Assembly: GCA_907165275.2 (NCBI GenBank)
Contig: OU015654.1
Location: forward strand, 3,489,501 to 3,553,500
From: Zygaena filipendulae
Lineage: Eukaryota; Arthropoda; Insecta; Lepidoptera; Zygaenidae
DNA length: 64,000 nucleotides
Reading direction: 5' to 3'
The position numbers and the translations under genes were made by a program. Below the pieces are notes generated by a model, which saw nothing but the letters and a program-made list of their open reading frames with translations, made no database searches and was not told where the DNA came from. Positions within the stretch are counted from its first letter, which is position 1, and each line of letters starts with the position of its first letter. Positions 49,003-59,276 of this stretch are shown here, piece by piece.

Positions 49003-49200
49003 ACTAGTCGATTTTCCACGGTTGCACTTGTGTTAATTTCCCGCGGGAGTTCCAGGATAAAAAGTACCGTCACTCAAGAATACTGTCACTACCTATCAGT
49101 GAAAGAATTTGTAAAATCAGTTCAGCAGTTTTTGAGTTTATCAATTACAAACAAAAAAAGAATCATACATAAATCAAATCTTTTCTTTTTATAATATCAA
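49003..49200. repeat. Helitron-like repeat, diverged
   Basis: AACTAGTCGATTTTCCACGG, TTAATTTCCCGCGGGAGTTC and AGGATAAAAAGTACCGTCAC. Confidence 0.55.
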
Positions 49201-49514
49201 TATAGACAACCACTAAAACAGGTCGCTTGATTTTAAAATAGTTTTTTTTTTATACAGGTTCGTTTTACACTTAACAAAGTCGAAGTGATAGCGAAAAGTG
49301 AAGTGAAATTCGCGTCAGTTCGCAGGAATAGTCCGGCAGATAGATTTAAATCGACTCACGCGGAAGCTTGATGAATAGGAGCACCCAGCCAATGCGATAG
49401 CGGAAAATTTCGGGAATCGTTTCTCTTTACGTGATTTATTCGACTTTTCCACCTTTACCCAGTACCTTTAGAATGCGAAGTCTTTTCACGGCTGATGATG
49501 TTTTATACTTGCTA

Positions 49515-49740
49515 CTAGCTGTTCCCGAATTCCGAGATAAAAAGTAGGCTGTTTTATTTTTAATTTTTAGTTTTTAGTTTTATTATTTATTATTATTTAG
49601 TTACTCCTTATAACATTAGCTATCTGCGTGTGAAAGTCTCATCAAAATCGGTCCAGCAGTTTCAGAGATTAGCCGGAACAAACAGACCGACAGACAGAAA
49701 GACAGACAGAGAGATAGAGAAAAAATAAAAAATAGATTTT
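49515..49740. repeat. Helitron-like repeat, variant core
   Basis: CTAGCTGTTCCCGAATTCCG, ACTCCTTATAACATTAGCTA, AAATCGGTCCAGCAGTTTCA and AAACAGACCGACAGACAG. Confidence 0.55.
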
Positions 49741-49858
49741 TTGATGTATGTACAATGTACATACCTATATACTTTCGTATGCATTCAATGAAAAGCTGTT
49801 ATTTTAAAATTATAAACAGACATTTCAATTTTATTTATTTGTATAGCGGTGCCAACAT

Positions 49859-50147
49859 AGTCAAGTTTTTGGGCGCTCGAGAGGGCTTTTTAAAAAGACT
49901 ATTTAATTATTAAAAAGCTTTAATGATGTTAGCCCTTAGGTGTTTTAGTACAGACTGAATACAAAAAGGAGCTTCTTAATTCTAATGCTTACAAACTACT
50001 GGGTGGCCGTCTGGCCGACAATGCTTCATCATCAAATCGTCAGGTGCGCAAAGCGTGGGCGCGAGACTAGCGTCCAGCGAGTGTTTATCATATAAAGCTT
50101 AGGCTGCAAGAAACGCATGACGACTAGATGGTGCTGGCGACATAACT
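49859..50147 (-). repeat. errantivirus 3' LTR
   Basis: AGTCAAGTTTTTGGGCGCTC ... GGTGCTGGCGACATAACT on the plus strand. Preceded by ACAT (49855-49858). Confidence 0.95.
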
Positions 50148-50157
50148 CCTCCCTCCG
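50148..50157 (-). other. errantivirus polypurine tract
   Basis: Minus-strand CGGAGGGAGG directly upstream of the 3' LTR, the plus-strand DNA primer of reverse transcription. Confidence 0.8.
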
Positions 50158-50507
50158 TAAGTTCGAGATTATCCAACAGAGGAGGATTATCTCGAGGTTT
50201 TTCACAAAATTTCTTAATGTTTATGGGCAAAAAGTAGCAAAAGTAATAAAATAATTATAAAATTACGCAAAACACAAAATTGCCTACGCTAAGGTACTTA
50301 TGATCTAAGGCACTTTCACTTTTTCACTTTCGTTTATTTCACTTTCACTTTTCTGCAGATAATTCAGGAACTGGATGTCCATGAGATCTATTCCGTTTAC
50401 GTTGAAGGGTTTTTTCTGGACATCTGACGGTTTGGTTATTATCTTAGTTAGATTAATTAAGGGGAAGTCTGGGTAAATTATGTCTCTCCCCTGATGCTGG
50501 TGTCTTT

Positions 50508-50982
50508 CTATATTAAGTTCTTTATTTTAATTTTAATTTGGTCATCCATGGATAAAAGATAGGTTCCACAGATGCTTTCTTGAGTTATTTCGTTTTCACA
50601 GTATTTTGTGAGTAGGGTTTCAGTTTTTGCGTAAATTATCCAGCGATTGAGCTGAATAAGAGCAGCTCTTACGTCATCAATAGCCACCGGAACAGGGTGA
50701 CAACTTGAAATGTTAGTGGAAAACCTCAAAAGTGTGAAACACAATCATCTTCAATCAGCGGCGAGACATTATTTTCAAAACACAGGAAACTTCGTCGATC
50801 TCACTGCATGACTGGGAGAGCGGCTTAGTGTTCAACCCTTTCACAAGCAGGTAGGGGTATTTAGGAAGGATAAGGGTTGTAATGCCTCTGCTGATATTAT
50901 GCACAGGTAAAGGAGTCAATTTAAAATAATTAAAGACTTCATATCTAATGTGCATAATAAACTTTATCTGATTTTGTTTCAC
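50508..50982 (-). pseudogene. errantivirus env remnant
   Basis: Two adjacent frames (50755-50982 and 50508-50744), separated by a stop and a frame change, contain YEVFNYFKLTPLPVHN and LNRWIIYAKTETLLTKYC, resembling the middle of gypsy-type envelope proteins (baculovirus F-related fusion glycoproteins). The signal peptide, fusion region and membrane anchor were not recognised. Non-functional. Confidence 0.65.
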
Positions 50983-50989
50983 GTATGCG

Positions 50990-52140
50990 TTAATCTCTAT
51001 TAATTGCTCTATTTTAAAAAAACATTTTCAATGGTTGCTGGAAAAACATTTTTTTCAGTTTTTTTTAAATTTCTTTTAACAGTAATAATAATTCATCGGT
51101 ATCTACAATTTATTAATCTAATGACATAATTTTAGCAAAAGCAACAGTTGTTTCAATTTCGTTCAGCCGGATGTAGAGCGTTTGAAAATTATTTGTAATA
51201 ATATTATAAAATATGTGAATTATTTTATTGCCTGTTTGAAGCAACTTTGATTCGGTTATAAACGGTTAATATCTTGTAAGCTTTCCTCCAACTGAATGAA
51301 ATTGTTCATGGTAGAGTCGGCTATTCTAGTAATAGTAGGTACCCACCATTTCAGCGATAATTGTCATTTTCTTATCGGTTCGGACTTATTTAGTTTCTAT
51401 TTCATGAATTAATTTTTAGTACATTATTGCGTCATCATTATCCAAATTACCCTTAAATTATTTTATTAATGAACCAAGAGATATAAGAGAAACCGCGTTT
51501 AGGTCTTACTAATGAGAGAACCAATTGTATATACTTTTCAATAATATTACTCGTAATATGTTCTATTTGTGTTTCGACTTCTATAAAATCGTAAGGAATA
51601 CTTTCATTTGAAAATAGCTACCAAATTGTTGTTTAAGAGTAAGAAGACTATTAATATTTAATTCTAACTGATCATAAACTAATTAAGATCTAAGATTTTT
51701 GTTATGAGTGCGTCACTATTATGATATGACATCAGTAGTGTATGCTATATAGAGATGGCATCTAGTACACGGCCAAGTCCATGATACGTATTAATATAAA
51801 AGTACCTAATGTAAAACATAATAATTATAATAAGACCAAGTTTGATTGAAGGCCAGTATTATAATTTATTTAATTCACTGACCCAAACAATTTTGATGAC
51901 AATCCATTTATCAATGGCTGATAATGGCTTGAACCGTAGTTGAATTTAAAGAATGATTATACAAGAGGATTGTATAAGACATAACAGATGCAGTATCAGT
52001 AATTTTTAGTTGGTATTTTGCTATACGATAAATTCTATAATAGTAGAGTGGTATCTACAATACCCATAGAGTTAGGATTTTGCGAAGTACCAATGTGAAA
52101 AATCAATTTTATAAAATAATATTTCTTTGATTAATGTGTA
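50990..52140. other. errantivirus interior, decayed
   Basis: Expected to hold the end of integrase and the start of env; no clear motif survives. AT-rich with many stops. Confidence 0.45.
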
Positions 52141-52262
52141 ATTAAATTCAGTACCGGGGTCTGAGCTAATTCTGCTAGGGACACCGTATATTGAAAAATA
52201 TTTGATAAGTGCTCTAACTGCTTCTGGAGTCGATTTACTTAAGAAACATGAATAAGCTAAAA
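52140..52262 (-). pseudogene. errantivirus integrase core, second part
   Basis: Minus-strand SKSTPEAVRALIKYFSIYG followed by VPSRISSDPGTEF, the second catalytic aspartate block (SDxGTEF) of a retroviral integrase. Separated from the first part by a LINE fragment. Confidence 0.75.
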
Positions 52263-52440
52263 CTTTTTAAACATAGAACTGGATATGGACAGAAAAATAC
52301 TGTCTGAAGGAGCACGGTTATATAAAGGCCTAACAACTGAATTAAGAGAATGCAACTCTTTAAATATATTTAAAAACAAACTCAAAATGTATATTAGTGA
52401 TAAGATAATTTAAATGTTTTGATTAGCTGGAACTTATGGA
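52263..52440 (+). pseudogene. LINE 3' fragment inserted in the errantivirus integrase
   Basis: The plus strand reads GARLYKGLTTELRECNSLN, then IFKNKLKMYISDKII and a stop: the C-terminal tail of a CR1/Jockey-type RT. It lies in opposite orientation to the retrovirus, between two integrase segments. Confidence 0.7.
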
Positions 52441-52466
52441 AATAGGTATTCAAATACACCTTAAAC

Positions 52467-52730
52467 TCATCGTAAGTGAACTACATTGTTTTTAACGATT
52501 AAAAAGTTCTTTAAAGCATCGATTATCGTTAAATAATTTCTTCCTTCTATAGAAAAAGTATGTATGAATAATTCCTGGAACAGATTAGTTTGAGTTTGAG
52601 ATAACTGCAGTTCAGGTTTAAATGGTTTACGATTGTAGATGTACTTAAATTTTTCACACATATCGCACGAATTTATAATACAGTAAATTCGCCTAAGATG
52701 CACTAATGTTTCCTTAATTCCTCTGTGACT
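52467..52730 (-). pseudogene. errantivirus integrase N-terminus and first catalytic block
   Basis: HLRRIYCIINSCDMCEKFKY provides the zinc-binding HHCC part, and FSIEGRNYLTIIDAL matches the region of the first catalytic aspartate. The frame stops at 52467 near the LINE fragment. Confidence 0.75.
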
Positions 52731-52829
52731 TATAAATTGCTTATGATATTTTTTTTAACTTCGAAATAAAAGAAATATTTTATTTTAGGTCGTATGTATT
52801 CTTTTTAAAAAAAAAATATAATTATTTGT

Positions 52830-55133
52830 TTATTTATCTTGTTTAAGTAAAATTGTAGTTTTTGGTTCCTTTTTATCTAAGTTCACCTTCATAGAATTAT
52901 CATATTTTTCGTCTAATAAATTATTTTTCATCCGTGACAAAGCGTCGGAATTGGAATTTTGCTTTCCGCTTTTATAAATAGTTTGATAATCGAATCCTGC
53001 AAGACGTAGTTTCCATCTCGCTAGTTTACTGTTCGGCTCTTTTATAAAGTTCGACCAAGCTAACGGTCTATGATTAGTATATATGATAAATTTCTTTCCA
53101 TACAAATTCGAAACAAAATTTTGTTTATCTGTGTCAACAAAGAAGTTATTGCACTGAGCTGAAGGCATGTGTACACTATCTCTCTGAACAAAATTAACAA
53201 TATCGCCTGCGTTTTGTAAGTTACTTGGTATCTTTGCGTGTACTTCGGATGTAGGTGGTACATTTATTTCGTACGGTGGGTTATAAATTATAGGTATCGT
53301 TACATTTTGTGTCCGTAGAGTCTGATTTTTCATGTCAATAGTCGCTGACAATTTTTTTAAAAGGTCGGAGCCTATTAGTCCATCATATCGTCCATCAATG
53401 TCGTAAATATAAAATGTATGAGGCAGAGTACTTTTAAATGTTTTTAATAATGGGATATTAATAACTTCGTTATGCGAGCTTTTAGCATGCGTACTCATTA
53501 CTGTAAAGGGTTTATAATATTTAGACTCTTTAAAGAATTCATTAGCTTTGGCAGGACTGATAAAAGAACGAGTACTTCCGGTATCAATGAGAAATTTCGA
53601 ATTGATTTCCGGGATTTCGATATGGGGTAATTTTAGAATATTATCGCAAGAATTAAAATTTATCACAACACCATGTCCTTCGGAGTTGTTTCCGGAAAAA
53701 TCATTGTTTCCGGAAAAATCATCAGTGGGTTCAGTCTCTACATTATTCTCTACATTATTCTCTACAACTATACAATTAGGAGGTTTCTCTACTCTAGTTG
53801 TAAAGTTACAGTTTTCAACAATGTTACAATCTTTAGGGGGTTGGTCTTTAGGTTGATCTTCTTCGTTTGTATAGTAGTAGTTATCGTTTTCTTGAATTAG
53901 GGGTGGTTCTTCAGTATAAAATAAGTCATGTGTCATATTTTGTCTAACAGGTGCTGTGCGCATCGACACGTCTGTCTGTTCAAGCTTAGGTGCCTGTTGG
54001 TTTGGAATACCGTATTTAAAACCTTGTTGCTGAGGGATTCCAAATTTGTATCCACCGTATTGGAAAGGCGGGCGCGCCTGTTGAAAAGGTGCCTGATAAG
54101 AAGGTGAAGGTCTAGATTGGTGACCTTGGGATGCAAAATTTGGCTGATAAAAGTTAGGTCTAATGGCATGCCCTTGTGGAATGCCAAACTTAAAATTGTT
54201 TTGAGGAATGCCATACTTAAAGTTGTTTTGAGGAATGCCATATTTAACCGGCGATGTTAAGTTAAATGTAGGCTTGTTATTAGGAATATCGTATCTGAAA
54301 TTACTATTCGGTGATAAATTAATTGTGGGCTTATTAAATCCTTGAGCCATATTATTATTAGGAATACCGTATCTGAAATTACTATTCGATGATAAATTAA
54401 ATGTTGGTTTGTTAAATCCTTGAGCCGTATTATTATTAGGAATACCGTATCTTAAATTACTATTTGATGATAAATTTAATGTGGGTTTGTAAAAACCTTG
54501 AGCCATAGGCACTGGCATCAACGGATTATGTTGCTTACCTAATTTATTTCGTGCGTTATACTGAAATTTGAAATTTACTTCTTCTGTCACAATACTTAAA
54601 GCATTTTCGAGGGTATCACCACCCTTTAAACGTACGATATGAATTAAATCCTCAGGTAGACTATATAAAAATACATTCAAAGCCGTATTATTATAAATTA
54701 TCATTTTTGCTGCTTTGGTTCCTTCATCGGTAAGTCTAACTACTTTTGCTATCAAAGAACTACGCACGTTTTGGATTCTATGACAAAACTCTATGTACGA
54801 CTCTCCATGTTTTATTTTCATAGTTTCTAATTCAATCAATATGCATGCTTCCGATCGCGGATCGCCGAAATGTTGTGTAAGAATTTCTTTCAATCTATCC
54901 CATGATTTTATATTAGGATTATCGCTTAGTAGAGACGCAGCTCTACCAGTAAGTTTACCGCTTATGGCGTGAAAAAGATATAATTCTTGTGCTGGATTTC
55001 CTAGAATTCTAGCACCGCTAAGTACATATTCACACTTTGAAATAAAAAGATTTAATAATTTTTCATCACCATCGTATTTAGGAATAATACACAAAATTTC
55101 TTTTTGAATTAATTGAATTCCTTCCATTTTCAC
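52830..55133 (-). pseudogene. errantivirus Gag-protease fused in frame to RNase H remnant
   Basis: 767 codons. Residues about 1-200 are Gag capsid-like (FISKCEYVLSGARI, FHAISGKLTGRAASLL, IKHGESYIEFCHRIQNVRSS). Residues about 205-390 are a repeat-rich segment with eight [KR][YF][GD]IP motifs and no cysteine knuckle. A retroviral aspartic protease follows (FLIDTGSTRSFIS near 517; YDGLIGSDLL near 580). At about residue 665 the sequence jumps to the RNase H/connection domain (YTNHRPLAW near 684; NSNSDALSRM near 735), so essentially the whole RT is missing through an in-frame deletion. Such a product could contribute Gag and protease but no polymerase. The start is an ATG about 1.1 kb downstream of the primer site. 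Confidence 0.88.
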
Positions 55134-55194
55134 TTAAATTGAATCACCAAATTATGAATATTAATTTTAATCAACAAGTATACGTAATTATAAA

Positions 55195-55600
55195 AAAAGA
55201 ACTTCGTTCCAAAATGTAAAAATAAAATGAATTATAACATGCAATAAAAAATAAGGAACTTCGTTCCAAAATGTAAAAAGAAAATAATTATAATAATATG
55301 TTATTAAAAATATGGAACTTTGTTCCAAAATGTCATAAGAAAATTAATTATAATATGCAGTTAAAAATAATAAATTTCGTTCCAAAATGTGAAAGAAAAA
55401 TGATTACGTAATTATAATTACGAATAGTAAGCTTTGTTCCAAAATGTAAGTAAAAAGAAAATTATTTAAAATAATAATTATGTAATTACAAGTAAAAAAC
55501 TTCGTTCTAAAATACTAAAGAAATTAATTATAAGAGTGTAAGAAAAGCAATAGTTATAATATGTAATTATACGTAAGGAAATTCACTTCAAAATATTAAA
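55195..55600. promoter_or_regulatory. array of six to seven 18-bp motifs in the errantivirus leader
   Basis: AACTTCGTTCCAAAATGT or close variants at 55200, 55257, 55316, 55373, 55430 and 55498, with a decayed copy at about 55577. Spacing is 57-59 bp for the first five, separated by AT-rich DNA. It lies between the primer site and gag, the position of the Su(Hw) insulator in gypsy, but the motif differs. Confidence 0.75.
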
Positions 55601-55609
55601 GAAATTATT

Positions 55610-56235
55610 TTAAAAAAAATTCAAAAAAAATAATTAATTATATTATGTAATTATAAAAATGCAAAAGAAATTACTTAATTATAACTTTACTTCTTTTAGA
55701 ATATTTATCATTTATCATTTTCATTTAATATTTATTATTTATTTTAATATATTTCATTTATCATTTAAATATTTTATTCATTTATCATTTTAATATATTA
55801 TTCAATTATAATTTTCATTTCTTCTTTTTAACATCAGTTATTTCAATTTATTCAATTATTATTTTGCCTATTTTTGTGCAAAAATAACAAATACTTAATT
55901 TATAAAATATAATCACTTAATACTAACACAAATTAATCACGAGAATCATAAGTTGCCAATTTTAGTGAAAACAAAATCAGATAAACGCAATTAATAAGTC
56001 CGACGATTTTAGTTCGGATATTTTTTAACGAAGAAAATTGGGAATATGATAGAGACAGGATGTGAAAAGGTTTACTCACCAGCTGCTCAATCCCATGTCC
56101 TCCGGAGTCAGTCAACACCTTTCACGAGCTTCCAACAGGAGACGTATTTATTTGTTCGTAGAGATATCCGCTAGAAAAACCACACGCGAAACCGATTTTT
56201 GTGCTTGCGATCGATGGTATTCAATTTTCGCGAGA
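55610..56235. other. errantivirus leader, AT-rich
   Basis: ATTTATCATTT units recur at about 55700-55830. No ORF of note. It runs to the primer site. Confidence 0.5.
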
Positions 56236-56237
56236 TA

Positions 56238-56254
56238 TCCTACCGGCTGCGCCA
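56238..56254 (-). other. errantivirus primer-binding site, tRNA-Ser type
   Basis: Minus-strand TGGCGCAGCCGGTAGGA overlaps the last base of the 5' LTR. It is similar to the mag-like site at 6121-6135 and to the site reported for 17.6/297 elements. Confidence 0.75.
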
Positions 56255-56542
56255 GTCAAGTTTTTGGGCGCTCGAGAGGGCTTTTTAAAAAGACTATTTA
56301 ATTATTAAAAAGCTTTAATGATGTTAGCCCTTAGGTGTTTTAGTACAGACTGAATACAAAAAGGAGCTTCTTAATTCTAATGCTTACAAACTACTGGGTG
56401 GCCGTCTGGCCGACAATGCTTCATCATCAAATCGTCAGGTGCGCAAAGCGTGGGCGCGAGACTAGCGTCCAGCGAGTGTTTATCATATAAAGCTTAGGCT
56501 GCAAGAAACGCATGACGACTAGATGGTGCTGGCGACATAACT
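56254..56542 (-). repeat. errantivirus 5' LTR
   Basis: Identical by eye to 49859-50147. Followed by ACAT (56543-56546), the second copy of the target duplication. Confidence 0.95.
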
Positions 56543-56546
56543 ACAT

Positions 56547-56964
56547 ACTGAACACATAACAAACCATAAAATGTATAACGCATAGCAAGTAAAATTTTAG
56601 AGCTGCAACATCAATTAATCTTAATTAAGCTTAAAATGTTAGGCTTGATTCGCGATTTAAATTCACTAATTCGATTTCGCCTTTATTAAAAACAAATGCT
56701 CACTTAATTTTTCCCTAGACTGAAAATTTGCAACTCATGCTCAATCATTACCTATTCATAGCAAAATTAAATTAGATCCTTATATATAAGACCAATTAAT
56801 TAAAAACCCTACCCTCAACTGTCAAACGAGCAACACATATATTTATTTACTCCAAATATTTAATTTATAAAAAATATAATTAGTGGTGTAAATCAATGAA
56901 AGTTCAACATATACACACAAAGTTCTTATTGTAATATCATATAATTAGTAATTATTCTATAAAT
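56547..56964. other. flank and possible 5'UTR of the LINE
   Basis: AT-rich; the exact 5' end of the LINE could not be set. Confidence 0.4.
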
Positions 56965-57846
56965 ATGGCTCCACCAACAAAAGCAGCAATGGAAAGGTTG
57001 GTCGATAACGTCTCCGATCTTAGTATAAAAATAACGGCAATGAATAAGAAATTGAATGAGTGTTTTGACGTAATTAATGTGCAAAAGTCATTTATTGAAA
57101 GACAAAATGACATTATACAACAACTGATGAAGACCATAGATGAAGTAAGTTGTAAAATTGACGCAATAAACAACAGCCAAAAATGTACTCAAAATATTGT
57201 TCTAAAAAACTCACCGAACGTAAACACCAATCTAAAATTGCCATTTACACAGCTGGGCTCAGTTACTTCCATCCCAGCAAAACTGTCCGTTCCAATATGC
57301 CTCAATAACTCCGGACCACAAGGAATAATACACTCGCCGGACATCTCGAACACTACCGATAACACAATTGTTGAATGCCACCAGTTATTGAGTCCGGGTA
57401 AGGGTGAGACCTTCACCCCAGCTGATAAGTCACTCACTACACAATCGAGTCTGTCTTCTTTAACATACGCGGAGGCAGTCCAGACTGCTCCTGAGAGAAA
57501 AGCAACACCTGTGGCCCAAGGTAACGTTGGCAGCCTTAATGCAGGTCCCCCTCGCATTAGTAGTCTCCATCTATTCAACCTCAGCGTGGAGACAACCACT
57601 GAGGACGTCATAGAGCACCTCAGGTCCCGTCTCAATTTAAAGAACGTCTGCTGTGAAAAGTTGGTGACTCGCGGTGACTACTCTTCGTTTAAGCTAGACG
57701 TGCCATCTGCACGAGTGCGCCTCGTCCGGAACCCCAGCCTATGGCCTGAAGGTGTATCCGTCCGACCGTTTAGCGTCGTCACTCAAAGGCAGAAGGACAA
57801 GTATTCAAAAAACTCACGAACGCGTCGACCAACACTGTGTCCGTGA
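56965..57846 (+). CDS. LINE ORF1 protein
   Basis: 293 codons, intact. The N-terminal third (residues about 5-72) is rich in heptad-spaced L/I/M (LVDNVSDLSIKITAMNKKL) and probably forms a coiled coil. The middle is Ser/Thr/Pro-rich. The C-terminal part (about 200-280: LHLFNLSVETTTEDVIEHL, then CCEKLVTRGDYSSFKLDV) resembles the RRM-like nucleic-acid-binding domain in ORF1 of Jockey/CR1 elements. No CCHC knuckle. ORF1 presumably coats element RNA. Near its end the codons TCA AAA AAC create a slippery A AAA AAC heptamer, beyond which the -1 frame is ORF2. Confidence 0.8.
   Translation: MAPPTKAAMERLVDNVSDLSIKITAMNKKLNECFDVINVQKSFIERQNDIIQQLMKTIDEVSCKIDAINNSQKCTQNIVLKNSPNVNTNLKLPFTQLGSVTSIPAKLSVPICLNNSGPQGIIHSPDISNTTDNTIVECHQLLSPGKGETFTPADKSLTTQSSLSSLTYAEAVQTAPERKATPVAQGNVGSLNAGPPRISSLHLFNLSVETTTEDVIEHLRSRLNLKNVCCEKLVTRGDYSSFKLDVPSARVRLVRNPSLWPEGVSVRPFSVVTQRQKDKYSKNSRTRRPTLCP
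57807..57813 (+). promoter_or_regulatory. -1 frameshift heptamer A AAA AAC between LINE ORF1 and ORF2
   Basis: The heptamer is in the correct phase for ORF1 (tcA AAA AAC). ORF2 lies exactly in the -1 frame, which is open from 57774. No ATG occurs in the ORF2 frame before residue 23 of the part that follows the ORF1 stop. Confidence 0.55.
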
Positions 57847-59051
57847 TAACCTCAAAACGTAGTGTACATCGATATTCAATCATTCATCAAAACGTTCGAT
57901 CCATAATGAGCAAAACCGGATTATTAGACTTGTTGCTAAATAAGTACAACCCTGATGTCCTGGTCTGTTCAGAGACTTGGTGTAAATCGGGCGAGATTCA
58001 ACGCGTGAGGTTATGTAACTATGAGCTAGCCGGTTACTACTGTCGCACGCGCATTGAGCACGGCGGCGTTGCACTATACGTACATAGCGGTGTAACGTAT
58101 AGACAGAGACCCGACCTACAGCGCCTCGCCGTTGAGTTTCACTGCGATTTATGTTCCATAAAGTTAATAATAATAGGTGTTTATAGAACAGGACAGGGGG
58201 ATTATAGACAGTTTTTAGACATACTTGAGACTTTAATATCTAAACTAATTGTCGAAAACAAAAGATTTATTTTGGTTGGTGATATAAATGTGGATTACCT
58301 CTCAGACAACTGTGAGAGACAACACTTAAATGACTTATTATGTTGCTACAACTGCAACAATATAGTTGATTTTCCTACGCGAGTTACGAACACTAGTAGT
58401 ACATCCTTAGACTGTGGAATAGTGGCTTGTAGTGACGATGGCATCAGTGCTTCCCCCATAGATACACCGATAAGCGATCACAACGCTCAGCTATTTGTGA
58501 TAACGAGTACTCGGGAAAACAATAAACGCCATGCAGTTGATTTTGCGGAGCGGAGGTTTTTCACGCGGAGTTCTATTTATAATTTTTATGTTGACATTGT
58601 TAATTATAATTGGAATTTTGTCAACTTACCTGACATTGACATAAACAACAAATTTACTAAATTATTTTCAATTTTGACATATTATATTAATATTCATTTC
58701 CCATATAGAAAATTACAATTAAAAAATAAAAATAGTATACCGTGGTTAAGCGAAGAATTATCAAATTACATGAGAAAATTTGATGATTTCTGTATAATGA
58801 AACACCAATATCCGTATGACCAAAGTATTGAAAATTGTGTTAAACATTATTCGGATCTAATAAAATCAACTAGCCTGCGTGACCGCCGAAATTATTATGA
58901 TAATAGGCTACGTTCCGCAAAAAACCCGTCAAAAGAGATCTGGAGAGTGGTTAACGGTGAAATATCTCCAAATAGCAACTCGCCGATCCTGGATATAATT
59001 AGCGAGGGAGTCGCTATTCCATCAGATCGTGTGCCAGATCATATAAACAAT

Positions 59052-59056
<5 letters not shown>
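57837..59056 (+). pseudogene. LINE ORF2, endonuclease part
   Basis: APE-type endonuclease that would nick the target DNA. IIHQNVRSI at the start, VLVCSETWC (catalytic Glu), GGVALYVHSG, LVGDINVDYL (catalytic Asp/Asn) and TPISDHNAQLFV (catalytic Asp-His) follow in order. The region after it (to DRVPDHINNH) is the linker to RT. The frame overlaps ORF1 by 10 nt in the -1 phase; the listed start is GTG, and the first ATG falls inside the endonuclease (MSKTG), so translation by reinitiation would lose the first catalytic strand. It ends at a stop created by the (AAT)n insert. Confidence 0.85.
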
Positions 59057-59087
<31 letters not shown>

Positions 59088-59276
59088 GTTTATTTTTTAA
59101 CCACAAAACATTTTTACAAAATACAACTTGAACAAATACAAACTTCAATATTGTAAACTGTTTATGGGAGACTGGAGGTTAAACTAGGCAATGCCTGTAT
59201 TTTAACCCTCCAGGTCTCCGTGCCTTAGCTTAGTACGTAATTAATGTAGTGCGTATGTAATAGTGCGGATGAGTGT
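59054..59276 (-). mobile_element. 5'-truncated retroposon inserted into LINE ORF2
   Basis: Starts with (AAT)n, then AAGTTTATTTTTTAACCACA. Read on the minus strand this is a 3' end ...AATAAACTTATTATTATT, a polyadenylation-like signal plus tandem tail, so a short retroposon inserted in reverse. The inner part contains an inverted repeat: GGGAGACTGGAGGTTAAA and TTTTAACCCTCCAGGTCTCC. Confidence 0.65.

Larger units (their letters stand above)
49859..56542 (-). mobile_element. errantivirus-like endogenous retrovirus, defective
   Basis: LTRs of 289 bp at both ends appear identical and have AGT...ACT termini. The 4-bp target duplication ACAT flanks the whole. A tRNA-Ser primer site (right) and a purine tract (left) fix minus-strand orientation. 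Order 5' to 3': leader with a motif array; gag-protease fused to an RNase H remnant; integrase pieces; env remnants. The RT is deleted, integrase is split by a LINE fragment and env is broken, so the copy cannot be autonomous. AGT termini, a 4-bp duplication, a Gag without zinc knuckles and a baculovirus-F-like env place it near gypsy/17.6-type errantiviruses. Confidence 0.9.
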
